From Oxytricha trifallax (lineage: Eukaryota; Ciliophora; Spirotrichea; Sporadotrichida; Oxytrichidae): a DNA stretch of 64,000 nt. The stretch lies in assembly GCA_000711775.1 (NCBI GenBank), contig ARYC01018370.1, forward strand, positions 1 to 64,000. The letters run 5' to 3'. The position numbers were made by a program, and so were the translations under genes. Shown here in pieces: positions 24,343 to 36,494 of this stretch (within the stretch, counting starts at the first letter, position 1; every line of letters starts with the position of its first letter). Under the pieces are notes generated by a model. That model did no database searches, was not told the origin of the DNA, and worked only from the letters and a program-made list of their open reading frames with translations.

Positions 24343-26410
24343 CAAAGGTGTATTCTAAATCATTAAATCTTCTTAATAAATAGATTAATGAAAACAGAGT
24401 AAGCGCATTTCGTTTCTTAAATAAGAGAATGCAAGAGTATGAGACTCTCAAGAAGCACATAAAATTGCTTGATTCAGAGCATGAGCAGCTAAAATCTTAG
24501 GTGGGTGTCTAATATAAAAGCTTAAAATCCGTATTCAACTTGAATATTAACTCTTTTCTGTAGCAATAGCTATGAATATGATTTTAGATAGTAACAATTG
24601 TTTAGATCACATAATTGAGACATTGTATCAATCAAAATCTGATAAAAATAATGCAGCCTATTCCCGTAGTGTAAGTCTAATTCACAATTAAACTATTTTA
24701 CTTCTTTACTAACTGCAAAAATTACAGGGTAAGATTGGCTAATGCTTATGAGTAGATAAATTCCATTACTCAATCAAATTTAATCATTTCCAAGTTTTTC
24801 TTTTCAATTATTCAATCAGATCGCTCATAGACAGTGTTAAAACCAATAGCGGATTCTACTGCTAGTTTGTTTCCTAGTATGTTTTAGCAGTTCTACTTCT
24901 AAAACGCAAATATTGGAGTGCTTCTATCTTCCTGAAGAAGCCTCTCTTTTATTAAATCTGCATCATTGATGTTGCTGCAAATTGTATCCGACTCGTATCT
25001 ATAAATGTTAAGATTACATCACGAATAAATTAACAATTGTAAATTCAACTTTCATAAATTCAAAGTGATTTTTAAATTTTCAAATTAATGTCAGCTCTAA
25101 TTTATCAAACTTTATGCTGGATTAAACTTTCTCTATTTATCCTCTGTTTAAATGTAATTTATCGATATTAAATAGACTAACATTTTAAATTATTTAATAA
25201 ATATTTTAATTCATCATAAGCTAAATTAAGATTTAAATAGGTCTAAATAACTAAGCTTTTTTATTAGGTAAAAGGTTATGCTAAGCACATGCTTAATTAT
25301 CAAGCTGATAACGTCATAATTTAAAAAGTTGAAATGCCTCCATATGACTTGATTAAGCAGTAGTTCAACCTAGAAGTATCTGCCAATAAAAGACCTATTT
25401 ACACTTCTTTCAACATCCAACTATTGAATACAGGTCATAAATAATGGAAAAGAATAGACTAAAATTTTGCATAACATAAATAATCAAATTAATAAAAAGT
25501 AAAGTAGTAATCAACCTAATGTAAATTTAAATAATAATCTAAAATGCGTAGAATAATTACTGGAAGTATGAAATGCTTATGATTCTCTGAGTACTAGACC
25601 CAACAATATTATTGTGGTACCCCGCACTCTCACTCCTGGTTCTCTAATTTTACTTTCATCTGATTATAATCTTCATCACTCTCTTTCCTATCCATCTTAT
25701 TATTTTTCTTTTCTCTTCATCAGCCTTACTAAATCCAATTGAATCTTTCTTTATGACCTCCTTAAATTAATAAATATAAATAATTAGATATTATTAATAC
25801 TTCTTAATGCTATTATAACTTATTCCAATTAAATTAATTAAGTTTTATAAAAATTTATAATCATCCCCCAGATGTTTGTTGATTGGAAGAAATGGCTTGT
25901 CTTAATAATAGAGAATAATTATTTAAAATTAATATCAATTAAAATTTCTGAATGAATTGAGTTTACTCCAGAGAATAGTCCAATTCATATATATGTATAA
26001 CTCCATAAAATTATATAGATATTAAATAAAAGCATAAAAAATAATAGAATGAAAGAATATCATATACAAGACTACTCTCATTGAAGAGCTGCATACTAAT
26101 TGCCAAGCTAATTGATAATTAAATGTTAAGATTCCTGCTAATTTGAAGAAATTAGGCATTTATGATTAAGACATAAATCTTAATTCTTTTAAATAAACAA
26201 AGTTCATTCACTTAAGATAATCAATATATAAAAATCATCACTTTGAAAACAAACTACATTTTACTCTTTCATAATCAGTCAAAATGTTTGAATTAATCAA
26301 TTCGATTTTCTAGAAAATCACAATAAAATTGTGCCTATTTGAAAATTTACAAATAAGCTTTTTAAACCTATTAAATGCAAATAGTTAATTAAGTTTTAAA
26401 GATAATTGAA
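24343..26410 (+). CDS. candidate multi-exon gene or gene relic, unrecognised
   Basis: Several plus-strand blocks look coding and are separated by short AT-rich stretches with GT...AG edges. The first reads KRMQEYETLKKHIKLLDSE, a probable coiled coil, up to TCTTAG and is followed by GTGGGTGTC...TTCTGTAG (24,500-24,563). The next is MNMILDSNNCLDHIIETL, ending at GTAAGTCT...ATTACAG (about 24,670-24,727). A third, near 24,830-25,000, reads FVSQYVLAVLLLKRKYW and may be membrane-associated. After ATTAG at about 25,267 comes KVEMPPYDLIKQQFNLEVS. A last block at 26,050-26,410 has VKIPANLKKLGIYDQDIN. Phases do not all join cleanly, so it may be decayed. The family is not recognised. Confidence 0.35.
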
Positions 26411-27129
26411 TAAATTAATTAAAAAAATAATATTTTTAAAAAATACTTATCAACTGGTTCATATATTTAATTTAATCAGTCAGATTTAAAATACATTAAT
26501 AAATAATTTGTAATTCTTTAACAGAGGTGGTTATCCTGACTCTTTCTAAATTTATTATTATTGATTTAGCTCTTATCAAATCAATCATAGTAATATTATC
26601 AATAATTTATATAGGTTCTACTTATTTAAATAGTATTATATATTTTAATTAGTGTTTACAGCGGAACGTTTTGAAATTATCTATAATTTACAATATTATA
26701 CGCTACAATTTAATTAAAAACTGAATATTAAAAAAAAATTAAAATTTATAAATAACTTAATGATAAAACAAACCTGTTAACTAAAGCGTTAGCTATTTTG
26801 AATAATAAACTCCCCTAGTTTGAATAAATTATTTATTTTAATCTCGATTCATAATGCTTCTACTCATTAAAATAAATGATGAAAGTAAAAATTCAATTTT
26901 TAAATTAATTGGATAATATAGCTTAAAATAATGATTAATATTATTAACAAAACCAGTTTAAATTCAAAGAATTGAAATATGATTTTAAATTTTTCAACTG
27001 TATTGGCTGAGTTTATAATTATTACAAACTTATAAAACACCAAGAATAATTTAAAAACAAAATTTAAGCAAGTAAAACTTTTATTTAATCATATATTTAA
27101 GTCTATATAAATTATTCTATCAGTGGATG

Positions 27130-28135
27130 ACTTAACCTTTAGAAAGATGATTGATTGTCTTTCTTAATCCTTTATTTGATTAATAGTTCTTTTCACAAAT
27201 CTTATAATTGATTCATAACCAATTAATGTCAATTCTTGTCTCTAATTTAGGGTTATTCTGAAAATTTCTAAAAATTTGCTATGGGACACATAGTTATAAT
27301 CAATTCATTGGAAAATCAGACTTTCTTGGTCCTTATCTTACTGGTTCGACAATTATATTTGAAGCGTTGTGATTGTTTGAGATCATTCGTAAATTAGGTA
27401 ATGAACATTTCATTTTAGCTAATAAAAAATTTCAGTAAAATTACTGAGATAATATCCAATATTATTTCTTAAAGTCCATCTTTTTTTTATTTTTACCCAG
27501 TTAAAATTCTATTCTTTCAGGGTTGTGATCTTTGAGGTACTTTAAGGAAACTTCTAGCTTTTAATAATTTTTATTTTCATTAAAAAATATCGATTTCATT
27601 GTAATTCTCTAAAAAGAATGTTATTTATTATATGATAATCTTTTAGAGAGTTATAATTAAATTTAAGAGATGTGTCGTTTCAAGAAGCCTCAGTTAAAAT
27701 CACATCAATATATTTCTAATAAAGCCTTCTATTTTTTCATCTATAACTTGATTGCACAATCCTATATCTCGAATATCTGCTGCTCTTAAAAATTCTGTTA
27801 TTTAAATGTCATAATCATAAGCGAATTAAATTTTAAATCTACCATTTATCTTTTTTTTTGCTGTGACTCAGATTTTAGAATAGCAATTTCATTTTATTAA
27901 TCAGTTATTGTTTGTTTCAACCCATTAATACTTTTAAATATTTATTATATTTACTTTTACCATTTTCTTTATTAATGCTTCTGATATTTATTTATTCATT
28001 GGATATTTTGAATTAGATATCCATACTTCCAAACTTGCAAGTAATTAAGTCTTAAAAGCATTGTTTAAAGTCTTTGAAATTATTGATAAACTACGAAGTA
28101 TTGGAAAATCAAAGAAACAGTAATGCAAATGCCTG
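27130..28135 (-). pseudogene. decayed minus-strand coding tract, unrecognised
   Basis: From about 28,110 downwards successive minus-strand blocks read LHYCFFDFPILRSLSIISK, LKQTITDQQNEIAILKSE (coiled-coil-like), ITEFLRAADIRDIGLCNQ, LEVSLKYLKDHNPERIEF and NIIVEPVRQGPRKSDFPM. Together they cover roughly 1 kb with raised G+C. The blocks fall in more than one frame and are separated by a handful of breaks, so this is a relic. It may be a host gene or a mobile-element gene; I recognise no domain. Confidence 0.35.
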
Positions 28136-28899
28136 CCATAATTATTAAATTAAAATTAAATAACATTTTAAGTTTTAAAAATGTAGAAATGGAAATTGTA
28201 GTTATTACTATCTCTTAAAGAGTATTTAATGTGATTTGTTTTAATTTTTTATATAATATTTCTTAAGATACTATCGAGTGAAGATTTAAAATTTAATTTA
28301 ATTTCAAAGTAATTACATAGATCTGTGAGTGTTCGAAAAAATCTTAAAAATTTAAATCGTGAAAGCTTTGGATCTAATTAATAACTAAATTCAAAAATTC
28401 CTAAAATGTCTTAAATTCATAAAATTGATATTTGCTATAATAATAAAAAAATTCAAGAGTTTTGTAAAAGAGTAGTATAAATTTAATATATGAACAAAAA
28501 ATAAAATTGTCAAAACATGTATAAAGCAGAGAAATTTTCAAAACTAATAATATCACTCGAACCCGTTTTACATTTTAATCTAACAATTATTAATATTAAC
28601 AGTTGTTTTGATTATTATCTAAAACTTTTGATTTTGAGAAAAAAATTAACTAATCGAGAATAAAAGAAATATCTATATTTTATATTACTTTTTTTGAAAA
28701 TTCCAAACTTTTCTATAGTCTTTGTAATTATTTATTAAATAAATGTAGCTAAATTATTCTTAGTTTTAGGGACTCAATTTAATTTAATGAAATTATATAA
28801 GAGGAGTAATATTTATTCATACTTGGAATTTATTTATTATATGTTGTGCCTTTAAATTTAGTAATTCTGGTAATTTAAGTTTAACTATTATTAATGTAA

Positions 28900-29300
28900 A
28901 TCTTAATATTTAAAAAAGTTTCTTTCATGTAAACTTTTTCTACTCTAGTAGTTCTAGCACCTTCCAGTTTCAGTTAGTTTAACTATTTCTCCTCTGAGTT
29001 GAAAATCTAGATGGATCTAGAATAACTTCGTTTAGATTTAGAATTTTGTTCTTTAAAGACTTCTGAATTGAATTTTCTCCACAAAAACTGGTTCAAGATT
29101 GACTTTTTGGCAACCAGAAATTTTAGACAGACTTTGGCCTAATTCCAAATAGATTTTTTGCTTCCTGATTTCATGACGAACCACTAGAACTAGATACTCG
29201 AATAAAGCAAGGAGACTAGAAAAAGTTTAAATGGAACCAACTGTTGTAATTGATAATAGTGCATGAATTTTGGTTCCCAATTGTATACCATTTATAAATG
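28900..29300 (-). repeat. dispersed coding-like repeat, copy 1
   Basis: Aligns with 54,590-55,060 in the same orientation. On the minus strand both copies share a frame: here MKSGSKKSIWNQAKVCLK and SILNQFLWRKF, there IKSG.QKSIQNQ and SFLNQNLW.K. This frame is open for about 80 codons here, ending in EGARTTRVEKVYMKE. Conservation of the frame between two diverged copies suggests a former protein-coding family. No known domain is seen. Confidence 0.4.
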
Positions 29301-31330
29301 TCTAGACTCCAATACTAATTTATTAATTATGATGTTGTATGATAATTAGAATAACAATATAATTTGCGAGAAGGTTCTTAATTTGTTTCAAGATTTAAGG
29401 GTTTTTTTACTCTTTGTTAATTCATTTAAAAATAAAATAATTGATTATAGATGTCAAAATGTAAAACAAACAAAAATAGAAATTTTTATTTCAAGTAATT
29501 TATCTATCTTAAAAGTAAGTAATAAACAGCTTATTTAACTTCTAGAATCAGTAATTTATTTCATTTAAAATTATAATTGTAAAAGTTACAGAGCTTTGAC
29601 ACAAAAGAATTTGACTTCATATTTTGCAAATATAATTTGTAAAAAATTTTACCTTCAAGTTTTAAGTACAGTAATACCAATTTTGAAGAATATATTTTTT
29701 CTAATGCATATTTGTTTAAAAAATTATGCTTTTACATTTTAGTTGTTGGTCAAGAACTGGTAATCATAACTGTAAGGTGTTTATGCAGAATTTAATTCTT
29801 ATAATTTTTCCCAAAGTATTTCTCAATGCTATGTTGCTTAAACTGATGGATAAAAATTCGTATTTCTTGATATAACGTATGTCATTTTTTATGCATATTA
29901 AATCAATTTTCATTTTAAAATTAATAATGAATTAAAATATCAAAAAAATAAATTTTATTAGAAAATGACGTTGATAATAGCCAAATAATCTAACTTTTGA
30001 TTGAATATAATACATATAATACAATTATGGATTTTAATAAATGTTTTTAAATATTAAGTTTTCAGATTAATATTCAAACTTTTTTTATTTTTTACTTTTC
30101 TAAGATAAGAATGAATGATTAAATATAGAAAAAAAGTTAATTTAATTAAGAAGTTTAATGAAATCATACTCAAGAAATAGTATTAAATTATTGTGTATTT
30201 ATGAATACATTCAAGTAAATTATCAAGGATTTTGAAAAATTACATAACTAAAATGTTGAATGTTAATTATAACTTAAACTCTTTAAAGTTAAGAACTTAT
30301 AAATATCTTCACCTGGAAAAGTCCTAAAATAACTTAAAATATTATAAGAAATACCCTCCACTTAATAAATTAAAAATTGATAAAATGCAAAACATAAGGA
30401 AATTATTTTAGTTAAATATAAAATATCTGTCATAAATTTGATAATTAAAAATATAATTATAAGCATGGACATGAAAATGCAAAAAATCATTTGCATAAAA
30501 AGGGAATGTGTTAATTATATATGCTAACTGCAATTAATTAATCTATAGTTATATTTATTTTCAGTTATTTTCATTAAAAATTGTGTTTTAGCTGACTCGT
30601 AACTATTATTAATTTTGCGTTTTAAAAATTTACTTTCTTTTTTAGTTGTTTAATACTATTGAGAATGAAATAGAGTAATTTTTGCTATTCAGCATTTTCT
30701 ACAACACATGATAAGCTAAAACTTTATGAGACTAGACGTATTAAAATAGTTTAGAATTATTTGATTAAAGAATCATATTTAAAATGATTGCAGCATATCA
30801 TTAAAAATTTTGTTTAGCTAGTTTGATTACTTATTTTTAAAGGAATTTTATTATAGAAGGTTAACCCTTTGGGCTATCCTGAGGATTTAAGTTATATTTG
30901 CCAATATAAATTGCCAATTTTATGTAATAGATATATACTATTAAATTCTTATTTTGATTTACTCTACTTGATTTGATCATCTGCATTTGAGTGCTAAATA
31001 CTGAGGGAACCGAATTCTTAAACAATTTTGTCTAAAGGTTTAGATTATCCTTAAAGATCTTTAAGAAGTGCAGGATAAGCATAATACTTTAAATCTTACT
31101 TTTTTAAAGAAATAATTTAATTAATCAGATATTATGTCATTTTAGAAGCAAATTTTAGTTTAAAATTATTAAATCATGTTTACTTCTAATTTCATATATA
31201 ATCTAAAATAAAGACTTCAAATCGTGATTGTAAATGTATAAACTTGGTTCATATGACAAAATTATATAATCTTTTAATATTTCAATCAGTAAAATATAGT
31301 TAAAAAATCGTCAATATTTGAATTCAATTA
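29300..31330. other. AT-rich spacer
   Basis: No supported gene. A short block near 30,378 (ATTGATAAAATGCAAAACAT) resembles the start of the duplicated segments at 7.7 and 13.2 kb, which hints at a third, much decayed member. Nothing else stands out. Confidence 0.4.
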
Positions 31331-31353
31331 AAAATTATTAAAGCAATAAGGAA

Positions 31354-31365
31354 GGCGCGGGAAAA
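31354..31365 (+). promoter_or_regulatory. E2F-like site touching the REP copy 2 start codon
   Basis: GGCGCGGGAAAA ends at the base before the ATG at 31,366. Copy 1 has GGCGGGAAA in the same place, so the site is kept in two diverged elements. The reverse complement TTTTCCCGCGCC fits the E2F/DP consensus. Binding is inferred. Confidence 0.45.
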
Positions 31366-31590
31366 ATGGAGAGCAAGAAGCAGCCAACCAGTGGGAGGAG
31401 AAAACTGGGGGTCTATATGGAAGATAAAGGCCAAGAAGTGAAAGTCAATCCTCATAAGCAAACACTGGAAAAATACTTTGAATATTCAAACTCAAATATC
31501 GAATTTGCAAAACTAAGCGAACCAAAACCTGAATGTTTAGTTGAATCACAATCACTACAAAAACATAAACAAATTTTCGGTAAAGACTGA
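31366..31590 (+). CDS. REP ORF1-like small protein (74 aa)
   Basis: Basic, hydrophilic protein with RRKLGVYMED and HKQTLEKYFEYSNSN, ending KHKQIFGKD before TGA. Copy 1 has the same segment (KPECL, LEKHKQIFGQD) and the same TGA-CAA-TAG that follows. Translation similarity then resumes in another frame (DNSRQLEFYQPVREVE in copy 1). It may be a short ORF1 with ORF2 read after a frame change, or both copies may descend from one broken parent. No zinc knuckle is visible. Confidence 0.6.
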   Translation: MESKKQPTSGRRKLGVYMEDKGQEVKVNPHKQTLEKYFEYSNSNIEFAKLSEPKPECLVESQSLQKHKQIFGKD

Positions 31591-31724
31591 CAATAGCTGA
31601 CAGCTCGAATTCTATTGACCAATAAGAGAGGCTGAAGGATGGGTGATAAGGTACGAGAAAATTGCGGATAAGAGGAGATCTAAAAGAAGAGAAGACATCA
31701 TTAGCAAAAGGAGATAGATAAACT

Positions 31725-33130
31725 CAATGTTAACTTTTCATCTAGAGTTTTATCAATATTTGATAATTTCATAATTATAACTCTGTTAAAGAGTAGATAA
31801 TAATATAAATTGATTTATAAAATGACTTAATTATCCTATTTTTAATATAAAAATGCTTAAGTAAGTTGGCGCCAAAGAAAATGACAGATTCCGCAATTAA
31901 CTCTAATTAATGTATCTATCATTAGTGTCAGTTGGCGCCAAAGAAAATTTTTATATTTTGAAAATTAAATCTTATCCATTCCCAAAAAAAAATTTATTAT
32001 TAAAAACCTTATTTATAAAGGTATCAACTTAATAAAATTTAGCTATAAATATTCAATAAAGCTTAAAAAGTAGTATTTTGCTCAATAAAACGAAAATTTT
32101 TGATCAATTATCTGTTGATCTAAGTTTATATGAAGCATAAAAAAATTAACTTAAATTCTAGAATGAAATTAATGAAATTTCACAGCCATTATAAAGTAAA
32201 GTCAGTTAAATAAAATAAATTTTTTCATAAAAAAATGAAGGTTATTTAAAAATAATTTTTGATAAAATTTTAAGTTTTATAGTTTAATATTTCTCTATTA
32301 CTTTAATTCTTTTCATTAAATGAAAAGATTATTCTCATATTTTATAGGCTTTTAATTAATTATTTCTTAATTTAATTAAGAATTTAATAAGTTAACTATA
32401 AAATTAATTCTAATTAGAGAATTCATTATGAGATTAAATTATAAAACTTATTAGTAAAATTAATTTGAAATACTATCAAATAATCTTAAACTTACTAATA
32501 TAAATAAAGTGATAATTGTTAATTTAAGCTTAGTTTGAGAAACTTAAATTTTTTAGATTTTTGTTAAAAATTTACAAATTAAAGACTCACTTATAATAAA
32601 TTATCATTGACAAAAATTAAATTAAAATAGAGGTATTTTTAAAAGAAAAATTAGAAGTCCAATAAAAAACAAAAAAATCTAAAATTTTAAGAGTTCATTT
32701 CTGTGTATTAAGTGAAATAGTATAAGTGAAAGAATGATAAATAAAATTAGTTTGGTCCTTTTTTGTCATAAAAAATTAAAAAGTTAAAATTATAGTTGAT
32801 AAAGCTCTTTATAAGCTAAAGTATGAAAATTATACATAAATTGATTCAATTATTTACAAAAAATCTATTTTCATTGGAATCATAAGATAAGTATAATAAG
32901 GGTAAAGCGTAGTATTAAATATTGTATGAATAAATTATATATTTTTAGATTTTGTTAGAGTTTGTAATATTTTGTTATAGTTTGTTAGATTTTGTTAGAT
33001 TTTTAAAAACTACAATTAATTAATCGATAAACCATATGGTAATTAAAGAGTTATGATTTATATCCTTGCTCTATTGATTAATTTATGCATCATCCTAGAA
33101 TAATGCTTATGGGTTTTTGAGGTTTTGGGG
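31725..33130. other. about 1.4 kb AT-rich insertion within REP copy 2
   Basis: Copy 1 runs straight from KRRKLIISNKRQG to QNVRGL, whereas copy 2 has about 1.4 kb between the matching points. The insert is far more AT-rich than the REP sequence, lacks matching ends that I can see, and contains a tandem TTTGTTAGATT tract at 32,945-33,002 and the paired site at 31,864-31,948. It could be a second element or an excised germline sequence. Confidence 0.55.
31864..31948. promoter_or_regulatory. pair of identical 19-bp E2F-like palindromic sites
   Basis: AGTTGGCGCCAAAGAAAAT occurs at 31,864-31,882 and again at 31,930-31,948, 66 bp apart on the same strand. The core TTGGCGCCAA is a symmetric E2F-type site and is very unlikely by chance in DNA this AT-rich. 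The 47 bp between the repeats is not repeated. Confidence 0.55.
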
Positions 33131-36100
33131 TTTAAAACAAGAAGACATTGGAATTCAAAATTTTCCTGCAAAATGTCAGAGGTCTTAACTCAAAGCTTAT
33201 AAAAGATTTACAACTCAGAAAAAAGAGAACCAAAACCCCTGCTATATACAGGCCTGATGAAAACTAGGCTTCAAAGAATAATTGGTTTCAACAACAAGAA
33301 TATAGCACAGACCCAACTGACTAGAAATGGAGGAGTATTGGTGATGAATAACGGCAAGTTCGATATAAAAACGATAAAAACCTTGAAACAAAACGTAACT
33401 TGGACAATTCTGAATGTGGGAGGCTTTCCTCTGCACATTATTACAGCTTATTTACCCCCATACTGGAAAGACGAGATTAAAAAGCTCCAAAATAGACTTA
33501 TTTACATGAAATATTTGATATAACAAAAGTGCCTAAAAAAGGATAATCGTCATGGGAGATTTCAACTACTGCATCAAATAAGAGGGAAAAAGACTGAACA
33601 AAGAAGGTTTGAAAGAATCCATGCCTGAAGGAGTGGAAACTCATGTTAAATGAAATCAATTGGATCAGATCTTCTCAAACGTGGAAACAAAAAGATGGGA
33701 AACAAATTATATGACACTAACAGACCACAAACTCATTTAAATGAGACTCAGAATATAAAACCAGGAAAATGATTTCAAACTAACGGACAAGGAAATAGCA
33801 ATTAGGATATCAGATGTAAGAAAGTAATGCTAAAAGACTTTTATTGGAGAAGGAAGGGAAATAACAGCAGATGACCTAGAAAACCCGATCAAAAAATGAT
33901 TTAAAGATAAAATAGGGAGACAAACCAAGGAAAGGAACTGGAACCAACAACCACTGGAATGGGCGATTGAGAATAATGATAATACAAAGTTAAGAAATGC
34001 ATTCCAGGAGACAAAGGTGTAATGGAGGGAGACAATTAGAGACTTAGAGCAGTGCCTAGACAAAAGAATTCTTTTACATGGTAAAAAGACTGCTAACAAA
34101 GTTAGAAACAATGTTAACCTATAAAATGAATAAATATAAAAGATGAGAGAGTAGAAATAGTAGAGCAAACAAAAAAATAATCCTAGAATTTTATGGGAAA
34201 ATATTTAAAGATAAAAGAGAAACTAAACAATAAGAACTAAAAATGATAGATAAAATAATGAACGAAAACCTTGAAGAAGAAAGTTTCTGTAATGTAGAAG
34301 ATGCAAAAAGAAGTATTGGAGAGTGTAATTTTAAGAAAGCAATTGACCCAGATGGCTTTGATGGAAAGATGTTGTTCAGATCGGAAAGAGTGAAACAGAC
34401 AGTAAGTGAGAAAATATCATACTGGCTAAATAACAAACAAATTTCAGAGTACATCAAGGTGGGAAGGTTAATACTATTGAGCAAAGACCAGAAAGATCTA
34501 TACCCGGAGGTCATTAATACAATACCAATAGTGATTTCTCCCAATTAAGTATTATTGTGGATATGGTAATAATTAACAAAATAAATATGAATTACTGAAA
34601 ACAGGAAACTACCAAAATGGATTCAAAGAAAATAATAGCACCCACATCAATCTTATAAGAATTCTAGAAACATATAAAATCATCGAGAAGAAAGAGCAAA
34701 CAAAGGGATTCCTATTTACAAGTCGATCTCCAAAAGGCTTACGATTCTGTCTGGAAAGAAAAGGTAATGTCAATCCTAAAACACATAGTAACTAACCCAA
34801 AAGAAAAAGAAATAGCTAGACTGATAGAGTTGTTATACACTGTGAACAAGATTAAGTTTGAGGAGGAGGAGTAAAAACTGAATAAGGAGTAGCTTAAGGG
34901 AGTCGACTTTCACCGATACTATTTAACATATACCTACAAGACGCATTATATTCACAGAAACAGCTAATATCATTAATAAAATAGGGTAAATTAAAAGCTT
35001 TTGCAGACGACATTCTGTTATATATATACCTTATAATATAATATGAAAAATATTATATATATATATATATAATATATATATAAAACAGCAGCTTCAGATA
35101 AATAGAAAAAACCCATAACTTGAAGCTAAACACAAAGAAAACAGTATTTTTTAAGTGATGCAAAGATCTTTGAGAATGAGTTTGAAATAGAGGGAATTAA
35201 GAAAGTAGAAGAAACTAAATACCTAGGACTCAACATATGCCTTAATACTCAGAATTTACTACAGAATAAATGGAATGAGATAAAAAGAAAAACAGAGTTT
35301 TACCAAAAACTTACAAGCTCAAACATTCGAACAGTATGTGATACCATAATGATGGCAAAAATAAGATTGCTGTTTATTTATAAATAAATTCACTGGTGGC
35401 AGCCTAGTTTATGAAAATTGAAGAAATATAAAAATGGAACTACAACTCAAAAGAATTGCGTTTAGAACTGCAAGAGACATCCCTAATAAAATACGAGGAA
35501 TGTAACACAACTAAAAGAAACTAGCACCAGTAAAAATATAAGGGACCTAGTTCTAAAGAACATGAAGAAGATCAACATGAGTATTGATCAGTTCTTGAGA
35601 CCTTAAATAGCGAAAGCACGAGATAGATTATTAAGAAAAGGCTTTGGAAAAAAAGAAAAAGATTTTCCTAACCAAAAATGTAATGAATACTATGATGGCA
35701 ATAAGTTAGGGAAATATAATAATTAACTATGGGATGATCCAATATTGCAATGTTCACAATATATTCGTGGACTTAAACCATATGAAGAACTGTAACCTAA
35801 TAAACACAGCAGGAGACCCAACGAGATTCTCAAAAATAAATAGAGAGAATAGGATAATTGACTTAAGTAACCATCAGTAAATAGAAATCATAACAAACAT
35901 GATTCGGTTAGATCAAAGGATAAGAAAACTAGAGTAGCATGAATATTATCAACCAGTAAAGAAATTATTCAGAGTGGCTAAAGTGAAAAAAAGAAATCAG
36001 AACTTCAATGAAAGGGAACTTTAACAAATTCAACAAGAATGAACATCTAAATTGAGATAATTTAAGAAGTATAAATAGTAAGAGAATCAGAAAAAATCAT

Positions 36101-36152
36101 AATTAAAATAATAATAATTAATTAAAAATTATTAAGGCAGTTAAGAAGGACG

Positions 36153-36494
36153 ATGAACTATTCATAATTCAGTAAAAGTTACAGAGAAGAAGAGAACAAA
36201 GAACAAGGAAGAAGTTCAGGAAGAAAAGATTACTATAGAAGGAAAAGTGAGTTCTGGGAGAAAGTACAAGAGTTTAGATCTAATCATAGGGACAAAACGA
36301 AAGACCGAGAGGTGCTGGGAATAGCAAGTGATAAAAGCGCAAGAGTTCCACTTAACTAACTAATGGGATTCAAGAGCAGACTAAAAATTGGGAAATCCAC
36401 CCCCAAGTAAGGGAATCCACGAATCCAAGACCCAAAAAAAACGAAGATGAATCTACATGCATTTAAGGAGATCAGATGGAGTTCAAAAAGTTGA
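36153..36494 (+). CDS. basic 113-aa ORF next to REP copy 2, possible ORF1 of another REP
   Basis: ATG at 36,153, TGA at 36,492-36,494. Very rich in Arg, Lys, Ser and Glu (SKSYREEENKEQGRSSGRK, EFWEKVQEFRSNHRDKTK), as expected for a nucleic-acid-binding LINE ORF1. Coding-like DNA continues to about 36,633 in a shifted frame (TERKRNDHLYKKMTQEIKR). The leader AAATTATTAAGGCAGTTAAG at about 36,126 resembles the REP copy 2 leader AAATTATTAAAGCAATAAGG. No endonuclease or RT follows, so this could be the front of a second element cut off at its 3' side. Confidence 0.45.

Larger units (their letters stand above)
31330..36100 (+). mobile_element. REP-like non-LTR retrotransposon (LINE), copy 2, with insertion
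   Basis: ORF1-like start MESKKQPTSGRRKLGVYMED at 31,366, ending KHKQIFGKD and TGA at 31,590. After a 1.4 kb insertion comes the endonuclease: QNVRGLNSKL at about 33,170, VMGDFN at 33,552-33,566 and LTDHKLI near 33,720. The reverse transcriptase follows: VDLQKAYDSVW at about 34,720, LSPILFNIYLQDAL at about 34,910, FADD intact at 35,000-35,011, and KYLGLNI near 35,220. A tail of about 200 residues (DLVLKNMKKINMSIDQFL) follows. Frame changes, a TA-repeat expansion just after FADD and a few TGAs at likely Trp positions show it is no longer active as it stands. It is better preserved than copy 1. Confidence 0.88.

Noticed and set aside
33110-33140. Telomere-like GGTTTTGGGGTTT stretch in REP copy 2
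   Set aside because: Only one G4T-type unit and no tandem array; it lies in the leader to the endonuclease region. Not evidence for a telomere or former chromosome end.
34191-34544. Minus-strand frames over REP copy 2 (33.8-34.5 kb) and at 36.4-36.8 kb
   Set aside because: They lie opposite recognised RT and basic ORF sequence and are antisense shadows.
35025-35085. TA-rich tract in the RT as a palindromic element
   Set aside because: It is a microsatellite expansion after FADD with no element ends or TA-bounded inverted arms.
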